A stretch of 64,000 nt of DNA from Brachionus plicatilis (GCA_010279815.1 QEOQ01000206.1:1153628-1217627), one strand, 5' to 3'; shown: positions 9,251 to 23,274, counted from the stretch's first letter. Program-made: numbers and translations. The notes: generated by a model from the letters alone, not told the origin.

Positions 9251-12200
9251 ATGGCTTATGAAGGAGAAGTACCTTATAATAGCTTGCAAGTACTTTCTCA
9301 AGCCAGACGGGTTACCAACTCACCGCTGAGCATTCAGGACCAAAATAATTCCTTTTGCAAAAGTTTTTCATTCCAACCGCTTAAACGAATTCAAAGTGGG
9401 CCCAGTTTTTCCAAAAGCAGCGAAGATTTGGAATCAGACTCTCATCTTGACTACAAAAGTGGCGCTGTATATGACGGTGGTTTGAAAGATAGCCATAAAT
9501 ACGGAAATGGGACCTTCATTTGGCCAAACGGTGATAAGTATATCGGCGAGTTTAAACTTAATTATCGTCACGGATTCGGTACGCAGATTTGGAATGATGG
9601 AAGTTTATTCGAAGGATTTTTTATTGAGGATAGAAGAAGTGGTCGTGGCACTCATAAATGGAAAAATGGAGATGTAATAAGAAATTGACTTTTTTTTCTA
9701 AATTAATTAATTCTTTAAAAATTTTTAAGTCATATGAAGGAAATTGGCTGTTTGATTATCGGCATGGCTATGGTAAATATTCATGGAAGGAAGGAAATTT
9801 TTATGAAGGAATGTTTTTTATGAATAATAGAGAAGGCTTTGGGACGCTCTCTTATGCATCTGGCAACATGTTTTTGGTAATTATTAAAAGTTATTTCCCA
9901 AGAACATTTTTCTTTTATTTAACTAAAATTTTTTGGAAATCTTGAAAAATTTTTAAGCAGTAAAGTAATGAAATTTGAAAAAGCTTCTAGTTATGAGCCA
10001 AAAATTTGTGTTTTCAAAGTTATTAATGATTTAAATTTAGATAATCAAAAAAGTGTTTGTTTTTATTTTTATGACTAAAATTTTCACTTATTATTAACAT
10101 CTGTTCAAGCTGAGACCTAATATTAAATTGAAAATATTTAATTTTAAACCCTTTAATTAAATAAATCTAATAACTTCTAAAAAATCTTTTTGATAAATTT
10201 TTTAGAAGTCAAACATTGTTTTCATAAATAAGATCAATTATATATTAGTTGAAATGATATCACAAAAAAAGTTTTATAAAAACCAATAATTAATAAACTT
10301 TTCTAGGAAATTTTTTTTATTTTTTTTTATTTTAAATTAATTTTGAAATTTTCAATCAATAATTTAATTTGATTTATAATTTTGTGAAAATCTTAAAATT
10401 TTATGAGAGCAAACAATTATTAAAAAAAAAATTTCAAGCGATTTATTCATATTTTAGAATCAAATTAAACTTGAGAAAAATTCAGTTCTCCAATTTAACT
10501 TAAAGTTTTTCTATTAAAGACCACAAATCTTTACAGATGAGATTTAACACGAAGAAATAAATCAAATTTTACAATTGAAATTTCAAAAATTCCTGAAAAT
10601 TTTATTAATATAAGGAACATAATATTATTTTTTGTTAAATTTTTTTAAAATAATTATTTCTTATATGTTCACAAAACAGGAAAAAGTTTTGATTTTTGAT
10701 TTGATGATTTTAGGATATTTTAAGTGAACTAACTTCAAATTTTGCTAAAATCCTTGTGTAAAATCAGCACTCTATTAAAATATCTAAATAAAAATACTCG
10801 ATAATGAGAAATTTTGGGCTTCTAAATTTTATCAACAAAAATTTAATTTTTTTGACAATCAAGATAAATCATTTATTTCTAACAAGTATAGTATGGCTTT
10901 TTCCTGGTTTCTTCGCTGCACAGTGATGTTCCGCTTTTTTGTATATTTACAAGAATAAAAAATTATAATGTTTTATGTGAAATTAGGTAAATTTTATAAC
11001 AATTTCCGTAAATTGTTGAAAAAAATTTGAGAGGTTTTGGGTTTTTTATGTTTATTTAGTGGTTTATGAACTTGATGTTTTTTTTTTGATTGATTTTTTT
11101 TTTATTTTTAAAAATCATAAGCATAAAATGAATCAAAACGTATCCATCAAATTTAAATTTTATACCTAACTTCCTCAAAAGACGCAAATTCTTAAGCTTT
11201 TTACATAAATTTAGAAAAATTTACACAATTTTTCGAAAATTGCTGTAAAAAACAAAAAGTTAAACAATATTGAAGTTTAAATTTTCTGCTTTGCTCGAAA
11301 CAATTGAATAGAATACTAATAAAAACAACATCAATGATTTTATTTAAATTGACAAAATTTTTATTTAAAAAAAAAACAATTAAGAAAATTTTGATGGTTT
11401 TATTTTATTTTAAAGAATCAAATTTAATTTTTCTTATATAAAATTGTTAAAAATACCAAAATTCTTGAAAATAATTTCAACATAATCTTATCTAAATATT
11501 AATGATGAAAATAGTCTAAATTTTACATTTAAGGGCCTGTACAAAAAGGACTCACGATACGGTCCCGGTATTTTAAAATATCCGGATAACACCCAAGACG
11601 TCGGATTTTGGAACGGTGATAAGCTCATTCGTCTTCTGGTTTCAGTACCTATTAATTTTTCTGTTAACGATTTGGACCCAGTTGACAAAAAAGTTGATAT
11701 AAAATCTTGGTTTAATCGAGAATATTTGCTTTTCGATACACTCAATCCGCAAAATTTATTTACAAATAAAATATTTAGTTCTCAGTCGAATAAATTTATA
11801 AAAAATGATCCTTATGTTGATAAAGTTATCTGGTCGCGAACACTATTTTACGAACAATACTTAAAAGAATTCGAAAAGTACTTGCAATTAAAAAATTTTA
11901 ATGAATCGGAATATAGAATGGACAAGCGAATTCTAGTGCCAAATTTAAGCGAAAATCTAAAAAACATTTTCATGTTTCAGAAGCGTTTTGATTTCTACGA
12001 TAAAACATGTTTTAATGTAATGAATTTTAGCATCAAAGACTTTGAATTAAGTGAGTTTTATGAAAATTTGATAATTTAATAAAACTTTTTAACTCATCTT
12101 TTTTAAATAGCTGATCGAGAAAAATTTGGGCTTCCTGGCCTGATCGAGACTTATTCTAAAGAAATGCTAGATGCTTGCATTGAAAAACAGTATGAAAAAG

Positions 12201-15200
12201 TAAAAGCTTTAAAAAACTATGTAAATATGGATGTATGTGACAACCAGGGTTATTCACCTATCATAATTGCCATAGTAAAAAAAAATCTATAAAATTTTTT
12301 TTTGAATTTATTTTTATGATTTAAAAGCTTCAATGCGATTCAAAATTGATCAATTTTTTATTAGACAACGGTGCCAATATTAACCATCTTTTAGACAATG
12401 GACTCTCAGGTTTAATGATTTGTATGATTCGTTACTATACAAGTGATAAATTCTTGCCAAATACTGCCTTGAAACATCAAGATTTGGTAAGGAAAAACTA
12501 TGAATTATTTTTTTTATTAATTTTTTAACTTAAGAGCCTTACAAGAAAAATAACAACCAATTCTATTGTGGTTCCCAGTCAAGACGAAGTAATTTTTTAA
12601 TATTTATTAAAAAATGAGACCAGCATTTTTAAATTCGATTTATAAATTTGAATCAAATTCGTTAAGATATAATAATATTATTTTTTTATCATAAAAAAAT
12701 GATAAAATGTTTGTTGTAAAATATTATAAATTTTATTTTGTCAAAAGCAGATAGATCTAATCGCAGATTTTTGTTTCTAAAGTTTTATTTCAGATCTGAA
12801 AGATTAAATTTAAAATTTTCATTATTCACTACTTTTTGTTAAGAATTACGAATAAAATAATATCTCTTTTCAAACAAATATTTTGGTCTTTGCCAATTCT
12901 TTAACTAAAATTACTGATTTTTCACCAATTTTCCTAGATGAATATAAAAATGACTTACTTTTCATTCAAAAACTTAATTAATTTAGAAAAAGGAATTTCA
13001 TAGTTTTGATGTTTGCTTTTTCAATATTTAATTAAATTTTAAAAACATTAATTTTTTATTTGACTTTTTTAAAAAATGTTCATCATTTGTTACTATATGA
13101 ACCGAATTGTAATAAAAAAGAATTATTGAGAACAGAAACCATTTTTTCATGAAAATTCATACCATAATACAATAAATTATCCAAATATTGTTCTAATTCA
13201 ATTTAATTATATAATTAATTTTTAATTTAAATTTATAATACAATTTAGAAAAATTAAAAAGAATGATATCAGTATTGTAAATTTAGAAAAAAAAAATTTT
13301 TAGTAATTTTAGTTAAAAAATAATGAATCGCCAAATATTTTTTTAGATTTTAGAATATGCTTGAAGAAAATTATAATTGTAATCTTTAAATTTAAATTTT
13401 AAAATATTAGGCTTGCTCAAAAATCATATTTCCTTTATGATTACAAAAACAGTAATAGGAAGATAATTATTTTTAATTTTAGATTTTTTTTATTACATCG
13501 CCAAAATTTGCTATAATTGAATTAAATAAATAATTTTTAAGATTAAGTTTTGTATAATGACTATTAAATTAGCAAAAATAAATTTATTCAAATTGAAAGA
13601 ATGCATTTAATTGAGGAAATTACATCAATATTTGATTTAATGATTCTTGTTTAAGGTATTATCTTGTATAATGTTAAAAATATTAAGGAATCATCTTTGT
13701 TAAGATAAAAAGGTATATAAAGCAATTCAATTTTATCTTATGAACAATAAATTTATTTTATCAACAAATGATCATTTTATTCAATTGTCATTATCAAATA
13801 TTAAAAAATTTCATGTGAAATAATTCATAGTTTCTCCAGATTAAGCCATATTAGTTATTTTATCTAAAAAAAATGGCCAAAGAATTAATTTTAAATTTTT
13901 TAGAAATATTTAAAAAAAATCAAAATTTGCTTACAGTGTAAGCAAATTTAAAAAATTAAGTTGATAGGTCTTAAATAAATTAAATTATACTCTATTATTA
14001 ATTCTTGAGTAAAATTTAAGCTGGTTTCATTATTAAATTTAAAAAAATGAAATATTAAAAAAAACAAAAGCTATTAAAATTTATGCACATTTTAAAACGT
14101 CATAAATTAATGAGAAAAGTCGATGATATAACGGGTCTTAATGCGGCAATAAGAGATTTAGACTATGGTAAAGAACAAATGACAAAAATGAACAAACAAT
14201 TAATTTTTTTTTTAATTAGAATACATTCTAGAAGATAACATTGAACATTATAAAGCTTTTTTTAAAAAAATTAGGCGCACAGGATTCTCAGGGGTATCAT
14301 CTCTGGCTTTACTAGCAAACAAATTATTTAATTTATTTAATTAGCTTTGGTTTAGAGGTAGAATTTAAGATTAGAAGAATTTTGCTTAAAAATAACTGCA
14401 TAGTAGAATATCACGCTTAAATTTTATAAATCCTTTAGGAAATTTAACTTAAATAATTTAACAAACATAGATAAATCAATCTGAAAAAGAAAATATTGGT
14501 CATGTGAGTCGAATGGATGATTTTTGCACGGTAGTCGGTGAAAGTACCAAGCCGTCCGAGTTTGCTTCGAACACAAGTGTAATTAGATACAAGATTCATT
14601 TGAATCAAAATTTGGTTGAAAAGTATGCTGATATAATGAGTAAAAATGACAAAGTTGAATTGAATGATGAAAATGTCAAAAATACCAAACTACTTAGAAA
14701 AACAACTCAATTACAATTGTAAATTTTCGTATTATATTTTATGAATTAAAAAAAAAATTTACTCTTATTAGCCTTAACGAACTGGGAAATATTATCGATT
14801 TGTTGTTGAGAAGAGGAGCTGACCCATCATTGTCTTCAATCCCATATCCGGCTCTTTGTTTTGCAGTCACTGCCGGAGATATTAAAGTAGTCAAATTATT
14901 ATTAGAAAAAGGAGCTGATTGTAATAAGAAAATGCCAAAAAAAGTATTTTTTATACAATATTTAAACATTTTAACTAAAAAAAATTAATATTAAGTATTC
15001 CTTGTTGACACCTCTTTGTCTAGCATGTGGTGTTTTGGGTGAAACGGGTCCAGAGCTGGTTAAATTACTACTGGATAGTTTAGCTGATCCAAACGCATCT
15101 GCTGATATAGGAAATGAGTATTTGTCGATGTCCGAAGAAAGCTGGAGAAATGAGACAGTATCTGACGAAATATCTGATTTAATTGTTGGTCGAACACCTT

Positions 15201-18200
15201 TGCACATAGCATGCTCGCGTAATGATCCATATGCCTCCAAAGTTATAAAGCTTCTTCTCGAACATTCGGCAAATCCTAATCTAATCTGTAATGTAAACAT
15301 ATTTTTTTTTTTATTTTTCTTAATCACGAAATAATGAATTTTTTTTTTTAATCACGAAATAATGAATTTACAGTGGTGTTACGATATCTGTATTTTACTA
15401 TTTTTTACTATATTTTACGTAAATATCGTAAATTTACGTAAAATTACCAAAGTAAAATTAAGTAAATTGAGGGTATTTTACGTAAATTTACTATATTTTT
15501 CGTAAAATATAGTAAAAAATAGTTAAAACCAAAATGTCCAAAAAAACCGAAATTTTGACATTTTTTAAAATTTTTTGTTTTTTTTTTAGTTTTTTATTTT
15601 TAAAGAAAAAAAAAATTGTAATTTTTACTTTTTTTTATCTTTTTTACGTAAATTTTGGTAAATTTTAATTAAAAAGAGTAAAAATACGGAAAATAATGAA
15701 ATTTTTTTTAAAAAAACTTATATACATTTGTAACTGATTTTTTAATACAAAATATTTAATCGCTATTATTTATATATAAAAACCTTTAAAATATAAACTA
15801 ATGGTTTGACCATCTACCTTCTTTCTCAATAACGATTTTAATTACCTTAGTTCAAATTGTTTATTAATTTAATTTTAAGCTGTGTTTTTATAGTTATAAA
15901 AATTCTTACTTTTTTTAAGGGATTTATATTATTCTGACACTTTTCGGGAGTTAATGTTTTTTCAAACTCCAAAATATCATCAAACACATCATTTTCTGTT
16001 AAATATGAAGTACACAAGCTTGATGTATGTTTGGGGTCATTATCTTGATGTAATTACTATATTTTACGTAAAATACCGTAAATTTACTAAATTTTACTTT
16101 GGTAATTTTACGTAAATTTAGTTAAATTTTCGTAAATTTACGATATTTTACCTAAAATATAGTAAAAAATAGTTAAATACAGATATCGTAACACCACTGT
16201 AATTTAAAAAAATTTACTTAAAATTTTTATGTTTACTAAACTAAAATAAAAGATTTTTATTATGACTTTTTACCAAAGGGACAGTCGCCTTTGAGCTTGG
16301 CGATCGCCTGTGGTAACAAAGAAGCAGTTGATTTATTGCTCAAAAGCAATATGTGTGATCCGAACCTTCCATTAACGAATGGAGTTGGTTCTGCGCTGTG
16401 TGCAATCAGCTCCACTCTGTATGAACATAATTGGCAACCAAACGAAAGAATTAAGCTTGTAAGTTTAATCTTCTATAACATCAAGTCGAATTTCATTTCA
16501 ATTGATTGCATTTAGATTGACAAATTAGTTTTTTATGGAGCTGATATATTACAACCGATCGCTTTCGGTGCTAGGCGCTATGTAGGAACCGTAGTTGACT
16601 ACGCTCATTACATGTACAATTCGGATAATAGACTTGCCCATACACCTTATCACTCTTTGACAATAAATGAACGAAACGCTCACAATGCTCGAAAAAACTT
16701 ACTCAACCATTTAGCGTACAGATACAGAGAAAAAGCATTAGAAAGAGCAAGCATGATTAGTTCCGGATTGGATTACTTACGTAATTTATCATTTCTATTT
16801 AATTTTTATATAAATTAATTAATTAAAAAAATTTTAAAAGTATTTAGGACGATATATTTTAATTAGTTCACTTAATAATTTATTGAAAATTTTTAATTTA
16901 ATTCATTTTTATGAAATTAAAATAAATATAATTTTCAAGATAATTAAATAGGCTTTTTTAGTCATCAATTTTTATTTTATAAATAAAAAAAAGAGAAATT
17001 TAGTTCGAATCGCACAAATTTTTTAATAAATTACCCCAAATTCTTAATTTTTTTTCCCAATTTTTAAGGGATTATTATTAAATGGGTATTTATATTAACT
17101 ATTTGGGTGTAAAAATAAATATTTTTTGGGTATTTATTTTTTGTCAAAATTATGAAAAAGAAATAAAAACTGGGTACATAAATATTATTGTCGAGTATTA
17201 TAAAAATGATTATTGGGTATTATAAAAATTATTATTGAGCAGTTAAAAAATTATTATAGGGTACAAGAAAAATTCAAAATCATCCGTTTTTTAATTTGAA
17301 CTTACTACTAATCCAAAAGGATGGAAAACTCTATCTTTATCAATAGTTCCTACAGTTAGTATAGGGAGCCCTTACCAAACTAGCTTGTAAATTGCATCAG
17401 CATGAAAACGAGTAGACATCGAATTATTATTTAATAATCTTATTGATGAGAGAAATAAAGAAAACTTTTCATCGTTATAGCTGTATCATATTTGATCCAT
17501 TTTGACCCTTCCTTTCCTATAGTTTTTTCTGCATCATCGGCGTTGTCAAATGTTTGAATAATTTCTCAAGTGGGAATTTTTCTTTTCTTCTTTTGGAATT
17601 CGTGGACTGTTTTCTCAGTCTCAACATCAGTTTCCTCCTGACTGCTTAATATTCTGGCGCAAGCATTCTTTTGTGTAATATATCTTTTAATTTATTTGTG
17701 TAATAATTATTTTTTTTCATGTTATGTAAGAATTTTTCATTTCTAATCATTAATATGAATATTTATATTGTTTTTATTTTAATAAGTAACCACTTAGATA
17801 AATTAATACTCTAAATGAATTTTTATACACTCATTTGATTTTTTTAGACCTCAAATAAACATTTAAATACTTGATTACTTGACACTCATTCAATATTTTA
17901 AGCAACCAAATTATTTATCTAATATTCGAAGTGATTTTTTGCTAAATAGCCATTTTTAAGATTATACATGAAAAAATTAACAAATACTAAAATAAATAGA
18001 AATCCATTTTTTTATTCATTATATATTATTAATGCATCTGTTGCATTGTTGAATTTTTATTTCAATATTTTGATTTTGGAAGATTTAAATTTCACCTTAT
18101 AAAATTCAGATAAATTAGGATATTTCTTCCCATTTTTCTGAATCATATATTCTTGAAGATACAATAAAATAATCGAACCTAGCAAAAATCACTTTTTAGT

Positions 18201-19792
18201 AATAGAAAAATAAAGTGGTAGTAAAAATACATTTTGAATGAATTTTTATCTCTGATTTTTTCAAAATAGAAAACAATTGATGGCTTTTAAGATTCTTTAA
18301 TAAGAAACAAAATGATCGTTAATTTTTTTTTATTTTTAAGAAATTTTAGAGTGTCCTATTGAATGGAAGAAATTCAAAATTTAAAAATTTACTATATAAA
18401 TTAGCTATTTAAATAATTTTATTGAAGTATTCTTTTAATAGAAAAATTTTGATTATTTGTAAATAATTTTTTGATTACGTTTAACCTTTCATTTTTGAAA
18501 CCAAAAACAACAATAAAAAACTACAATTAAAAGCCTAATAAATAAGTAAGAAAGTCGAACTAAGAGTCCACTTAAGTTTTTTTTTGTATTTTTGAACTAA
18601 ACATATTTTTTTATTTAATCTTCTTTAAATTTTGTATATTTTAATTAATTAGCCAATAAGAAAAATAATTGGGGGACGTCAATCCGTTCCAAAAAATCAG
18701 ATGAAGACACCGAGCAAAAAGCTGAGAAAAAGCTGATGAAATGGTGCTACTTTTGTGGCCGATCAGTCGGTGTAAAGCTAATGCCGTGCTCTAGGTGTAA
18801 AAAAGTGTTCTATTGTAGTAATAATTGTAAGCAAAGAGGCTGGAATGAACTTCACAAAAATGAATGCGAACTACCCGAATCAGGTAAATTTTTTTTTAAT
18901 AATTCGCTCAAATTATTTCACGTTTTGAATGTAAATCACCATTCACATTTTTTTTAAAAGCAAAAAAGCATCGTTACCTTGATGAAGATTCTGAGAAATA
19001 CGGTCCGCCACTTTTGTCCGAGTACAAGACAAAAAAGCCAAGCCCTTCAAAAGTAAAGGACATTTTAAAAAAGGGCTTGCCGATTGAGGAAAAATTCTAT
19101 TTTAAAACTAATCAAAAATTAAGTTTTTTTGAAAACCAGGTTAATGATTCAGATGATGGTCTGTTGCAGACTTTAACAGAACACAAATTAGGTTATTTTC
19201 GATACGTTTTTTTTACGCTTTTTTTAAAATAATTACAATTAATGTTGTGAAATTGTCTAAATCTTGACTTTTAGATTTGAAATTCTTTTTAAAACTATTT
19301 AAGAACTAAAAATCATAATTTTTCGAATGTTAATAATTTGCTAAGCGCCTAAAAATCAAGCGTAACGCATGATCTAAGCTTAATCTTACACTAACCCTAT
19401 ATTTGATCTAAATTTAATTCTTTTTTTTAATAATTAATAGCTCTACGGAATAAATCAGCACTCAAAGTATGAATCTTATCATTTAATAAAAATGAACCAA
19501 AAAATTTAATGAAATTATATGTGCAGTTTTAGGATATTAAATGGTCATATGGTTTTCATATGAAACATCTGCATTTTTAATGAGATTTTTAATTAAATTT
19601 TTTGGTCTAAAATATTTTTTATTTATAAAAATGAATATTTAAATATTGTTGATTTTACAGAATCGAGGAAAATCGGGAACCAGCAAAAAAGAAGCAGCTT
19701 CGATTAGCAATGATCGAAACTTTAGTTTTGGAGGCCATAAAATTACCACCAATCCTGATTTTAATGGACCTGATAACTACAGCTACAATTGA
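9251..19792 (+). CDS. ANKMY1: ANKMY1-like MORN, ankyrin and MYND protein (16 exons)
   Basis: Exons by eye: 9251-9673, 9730-9876, 11534-12050, 12111-12274, 12328-12486, 12535-12588, 14071-14167, 14220-14293, 14471-14718, 14772-14943, 14996-15292, 16279-16458, 16516-16780, 18653-18883, 18961-19139 (or 19191), 19661-19792. All junctions join in phase, giving about 1112 residues. Six MORN motifs lie at residues 74-205 (for example YIGEFKLNYRHGFG, YEGNWLFDYRHGYG). Ankyrin repeats follow at about 400-880 (LLDNGANIN, LLEKGADCN, RTPLHIACSRND, SPLSLAIACGNKEAV). A MYND zinc finger at about 963-1004 keeps all ligands (C964, C967, C978, C981, C987, C991, H1000, C1004). This order is that of ANKMY1. MORN repeats suggest membrane or axonemal docking, and ankyrin/MYND suggest protein binding. 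A start at 9221 is also possible. The last splice is uncertain: the final exon is open in two frames, and a donor at 19192 would give a third, shorter end. Confidence 0.88.
9877..11533. other. Long ANKMY1 intron 2, nothing recognised
   Basis: About 1.66 kb of A/T-rich intron between the fifth and sixth MORN-coding parts. No exon, repeat or transposon was recognised. Confidence 0.5.
12589..14070. other. Long ANKMY1 intron 6, nothing recognised
   Basis: About 1.48 kb, A/T-rich, stops in all frames. No mobile element or exon was recognised. Confidence 0.5.
15371..16199 (-). mobile_element. Tc1/mariner relic inside ANKMY1 intron
   Basis: Both ends begin CAGTGGTGTTACGATATCTG (the right one as reverse complement) and each borders TA, the standard Tc1/mariner pattern. 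Inverted similarity continues, with gaps, for about 150 bp through blocks of TTTACGTAAA and ACCAAAGTAAAATT. The interior carries a transposase remnant on the minus strand. The insertion sits between the exon ending at 15292 and the one starting at 16279, so it does not break the host reading frame. Confidence 0.9.
15790..16047 (-). pseudogene. Tc1/mariner transposase C-terminal remnant
   Basis: The minus-strand frame at 16047-16021 reads QDNDPKHTS, the block around the second catalytic Asp of Tc1-family DDE transposases (family consensus QQDNDPKHTS). The frame stays open to about residue 67 and then breaks into stops. Its end aligns with the family's final 'KR...VI..KGG..KY' region only in frame-shifted form. 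The N-terminal DNA-binding half and first Asp are missing. Non-functional. Confidence 0.75.
16781..18652. other. Long ANKMY1 intron 13 with GGGTATT-type imperfect repeats
   Basis: About 1.87 kb. At 17075-17270 several loosely repeated GGGTATTTAT / GGGTATTATAAAAAT blocks occur. The transposase-like relic at 17440-17690 follows. The rest is featureless A/T-rich DNA. Confidence 0.5.
17440..17690 (-). pseudogene. Decayed FLYWCH/WRKY-type zinc-finger fragment of a transposon
   Basis: On the minus strand the fragment reads IIQTFDNADDAEKTIGKEGS and continues KWIKYDTAIT. This resembles the N-terminal 'F...EEAe..i..e..Wsk.yt' part of FLYWCH/WRKY-like fingers at the start of Mutator-like transposases. 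After a frame shift comes HADAIYKLVW, close to the family's C(D/A)AAIYLL stretch. Stops and shifts show that it is broken. The family assignment is from remembered motif shape only. Confidence 0.35.
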
Positions 19793-19822
19793 TTAATATT
19801 GCCATTTTTTTAATTTTCCTAG

Positions 19823-19828
19823 AATAAA
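19823..19828 (+). terminator. Poly(A) signal AATAAA of ANKMY1
   Basis: Canonical AATAAA 30 bp after the predicted stop (TGA 19790-19792). A T-rich stretch follows. Confidence 0.5.
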
Positions 19829-22800
19829 TCTAATTTGTACATAAGAAATTTCAAACGACAAAATTTTTCATTATATTTTTGAAGTATTTTTTAAATAAAA
19901 GAAATGATATTTTTATATTTTTTAACTTTGATTTTAAGTGGCCAGGCTTAACTTTTAATGATTCATTAAAATATCCAGAAAAACTCGTCAAATTTAGACT
20001 TAAAAAATATTAACAAGAATAAATAAATAAATTTCATAAATATTATAAAAGGAGTGTAATTTTGACAACCAACGATTCAAATTTAAAAAAAAAAACATAT
20101 AACGAAAAAATATTCGATAAATTTTTTTAAAGTCATTAGAAAATATTATAAACGTTCTTATTTTGGTTTTGTTTTAATTCGTCAAATTTAATTTTTATTC
20201 AGATTTATGATTACCTAACCCTGATTTATGATTTTAACCAATTAAGTCTATGTAATCAGGAACAACTAATTGAACCTGAAGGTACTAGTTCGAATCCTAG
20301 TCATGTAAAATTAGTGCTTTTTTAATGTGTCTATTTGATTGAAATCTTTAGTTAGTTGTAATCATTAATCAAAAAAAAAAACCTGGCATTAGAACATTTT
20401 CATGCGCAAGTCAACGTGACACTTAAATAATGGTATCAAAAACGTAGTAGTGAGTAATTTTTAGTAACATATTTTTTTCAACGAATAAAGTTAAACTGGA
20501 GCATTTTTGAACAATTGAGTTAAATTGAATTTAGCTGTTTATAAAGAAAATACTGAAAAAAATTGAGAAACTTTAGAGAATAAAAGAATTTAAATTATAA
20601 ACCATTGATTAAAGGATTATTTACCATCTTTTTCTCAAAACGATTTCAGCGATCAAGTTGTTAATTAATTTATCAAATATGTTTTAAGTTGTTTCCAAGG
20701 CAATATAAAATATAGCATAAAGATAATTATTTAGAAGAACTATTCAAATTCAATATTTTTTTATGGACATGTAACTTTATGCAAATAAAAAAAAGATTAT
20801 TTAATAAGGTTAAAAAAATCATAATAATAAAAAAATTAGTTATCTAAAATTTTTAGGCCTTATTTATAGCGATCAAAATATCTCAATTTATTCATTAAAA
20901 CGCTTCTATCATTAAGATTAAAATAAAGTTTTAATTTTATTTCGAAATTTGGAAAATAGTAAAATCTAATGTCAACAAAATTAAATTTCATAATTGATCG
21001 AAGAGTCTTTTTGGCTCTTTTTTAGCTAAAAATTGTTTCCTAGGCTAGTTATATTAATATGTTATGCGTCTTTTCAAAAAATTTAGAGGGAAAATATAAT
21101 TTTTTATTTAACTTTTTGTATATTTAATTTTCTACTACTAACTTAATTTTTCTTTTCCAAATTTTTGAAAATAATACTTTTACTGAATTTTTTTTTTAAA
21201 TTCTTTGACAAGCTTTAAAAAATAAGTCTTTAAAGTGTTAAAATTATGAATTTTGACATTTAAAAATATCTACAAAAATCTTCCTAAATGATTCATCTAT
21301 TTTATTATATTTTTCTCGTATTTTTCAGCTTAAATCGTTTAAGTTAAATATTTTTTACATACCTTTTAAAAACATCATTTAAAATAAATTTTGATAAAGC
21401 TTTTTTTTTACTTTAATCCTGGTAAAAAAAATATTTATCTACTGCCACTCTTTAGGGTTAAGCTCATAGAAGCTTTGACAAATGTCTAAATATTTTTTAA
21501 AATTTCAATTTTTCAAATATTCATTTAATTTAATTATCATTCTGGTGTCCTTTTTTTTTTAATTTTCTTTACCTTTATCATTTAACTCTTTTTTATTCAC
21601 CTTTTTAAATTTTATTTTAAAATTTTTTTCATTAAAGTATTAAAGTATCATTGTTATTTCTATCCCTAAACCAAGAAATCGCTCTTAGAATAATTGAACA
21701 ATTTTAAAGTCTAATTAAATAAGTTGTAGGAAGAAAATTATTGTCCTTGAATGGTCTCCAAAAATTTAATTTCTTAATGGTTTTTAAAAATTGGTTATGC
21801 TTCATATATTTAAGTTTTGATAGCTATGGATTTTAATAAATATTTAAAAATTGTTTTTTATAAATCTTTATTCAACATAACTTAGCACGACTTGCTTTAT
21901 TTTTAAATTTTAAGTCGTTTTGTATACCTTATTATTTATAAAGAATTTAAGTCTGAAAGGCAATTAAAAAAGGTTAAAGAATAAATATAAATAAAAACAA
22001 TTAATTCAAAACTTAATTTAAAATTGAATTTTTTTTTAAATTCTTATCTAGATCTTTTTTTTATTAAGTTGTTTTAGAATTTTTTTTATTAGCGTTTTGA
22101 CATGAAAATTATCTTAGAAACTAGAATTTTTCTAATTTATCTTGCCTGGTAAGGAATGAAGAAACAAATAATAAGTGAATCAGACATAAACATGATTTCA
22201 TTTTTTTAAACTGCTACCGAATTCATAAATTTCTTTTTTCATAAATATTAATAAAACATAAACTTTTTGTAAAAATTTCAAAAAAATCAAGTCAAATTAG
22301 GAAAAAAAAATTAAAAAATTAGAAAAGTTATCAAGTTCGATTTAAGAATTAATTTTGGTCATAGAAATTCGTTGAGTCTTTATTTTTTTTTTATTTTTTG
22401 TTTTCATTTTTTGATTAATAATATTTAACTTTATGTTTTAGTTCACTTTTTTAAAAATTCAAAATAAAAAAATTTAGTTTATGTTGTTCTTTTTTGGATT
22501 CACATTTTTAAAGTTTTTTTAATCACCCTCTTATCTTGTCAGTCTTTTACTAGCACAATTTGCTCATCTTTAATGCGGATTATTTTTGATCATGGTTGAT
22601 TATTTTTTCTTTTTAAGAAATTTTTAACTGTTCCACCAATAAATTCAGATTCTTTTTTGATCCCTTTAAAAGAACATATATTTTGTACTTAATTAATTAG
22701 ATATTTTTTAACTTTTCCTCCTGTTAAAACAAGAAAATTACTTATCTCGTCTTTAAAACTGAATTTCTTTGACATTTAGATAATTTTTAAATAGAGTCTA

Positions 22801-23274
22801 GCTTGAATCCATTTGACTACTATTTCTGATTAAATAAAATGTCATTTATTTAGATTCCTAAAAACAAGACAAAAAATTTAATATTTAGACTTGAATTCTC
22901 TAACGACGTTAAAAATTGTTTTGATTGAACAAAAAATTAATTCTCTTAATTTTTATTTTTAAATTTTTTTTTTAGTATGAATCATATGAAAAAAGTTATA
23001 AAAGTAAAAAATTTTATCAAAAACAATAATCAAGCCTAAAAGGTAAGGCTAAAATTAAGAACTATAGATAAATTCTATTTTGATTTCATTAAAATCAATA
23101 CGCTCAATCTAGTTTTTAATTTCATTTTTAAGTATCAAATAATTTGTTCTAAAATTGATAGATTTAAATCAGTTTATTTAGCTATTATTTACCAAAATCT
23201 CAATTTTAAAAAACTCAAATATAAATTTCTATGACTTTCTAAATTAAACTTTTTGAATATTGTAAATTATAAAA
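19829..23274. other. Intergenic DNA between ANKMY1 and the lectin-like gene
   Basis: About 3.4 kb with no gene recognised. At about 20284-20303 a TAGTTCGAATCCTAG motif looks like a tRNA T-arm or B box but lacks a full cloverleaf. At 20590-20700 a short transposon relic is present. The remainder is A/T-rich. Confidence 0.5.
20590..20700 (-). repeat. Short relic related to the Tc1/mariner element at 15371
   Basis: The stretch from AAACCATTGATTAAAGG through TTTACCATCTTTTTCTCAAAACG to GTTAATTAATTTA matches 15775-15880 of the intronic Tc1/mariner element with several differences. No inverted repeats flank it, so it appears to be an internal fragment of the same family. Confidence 0.4.

Noticed and set aside
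20238..20310. tRNA-like stretch with a TTCGAATC B-box core
   Set aside because: The T-arm can pair only with an 8-base loop and no acceptor, D or anticodon arms fit. At best it is a tRNA-derived fragment; a covariance-model scan would decide.
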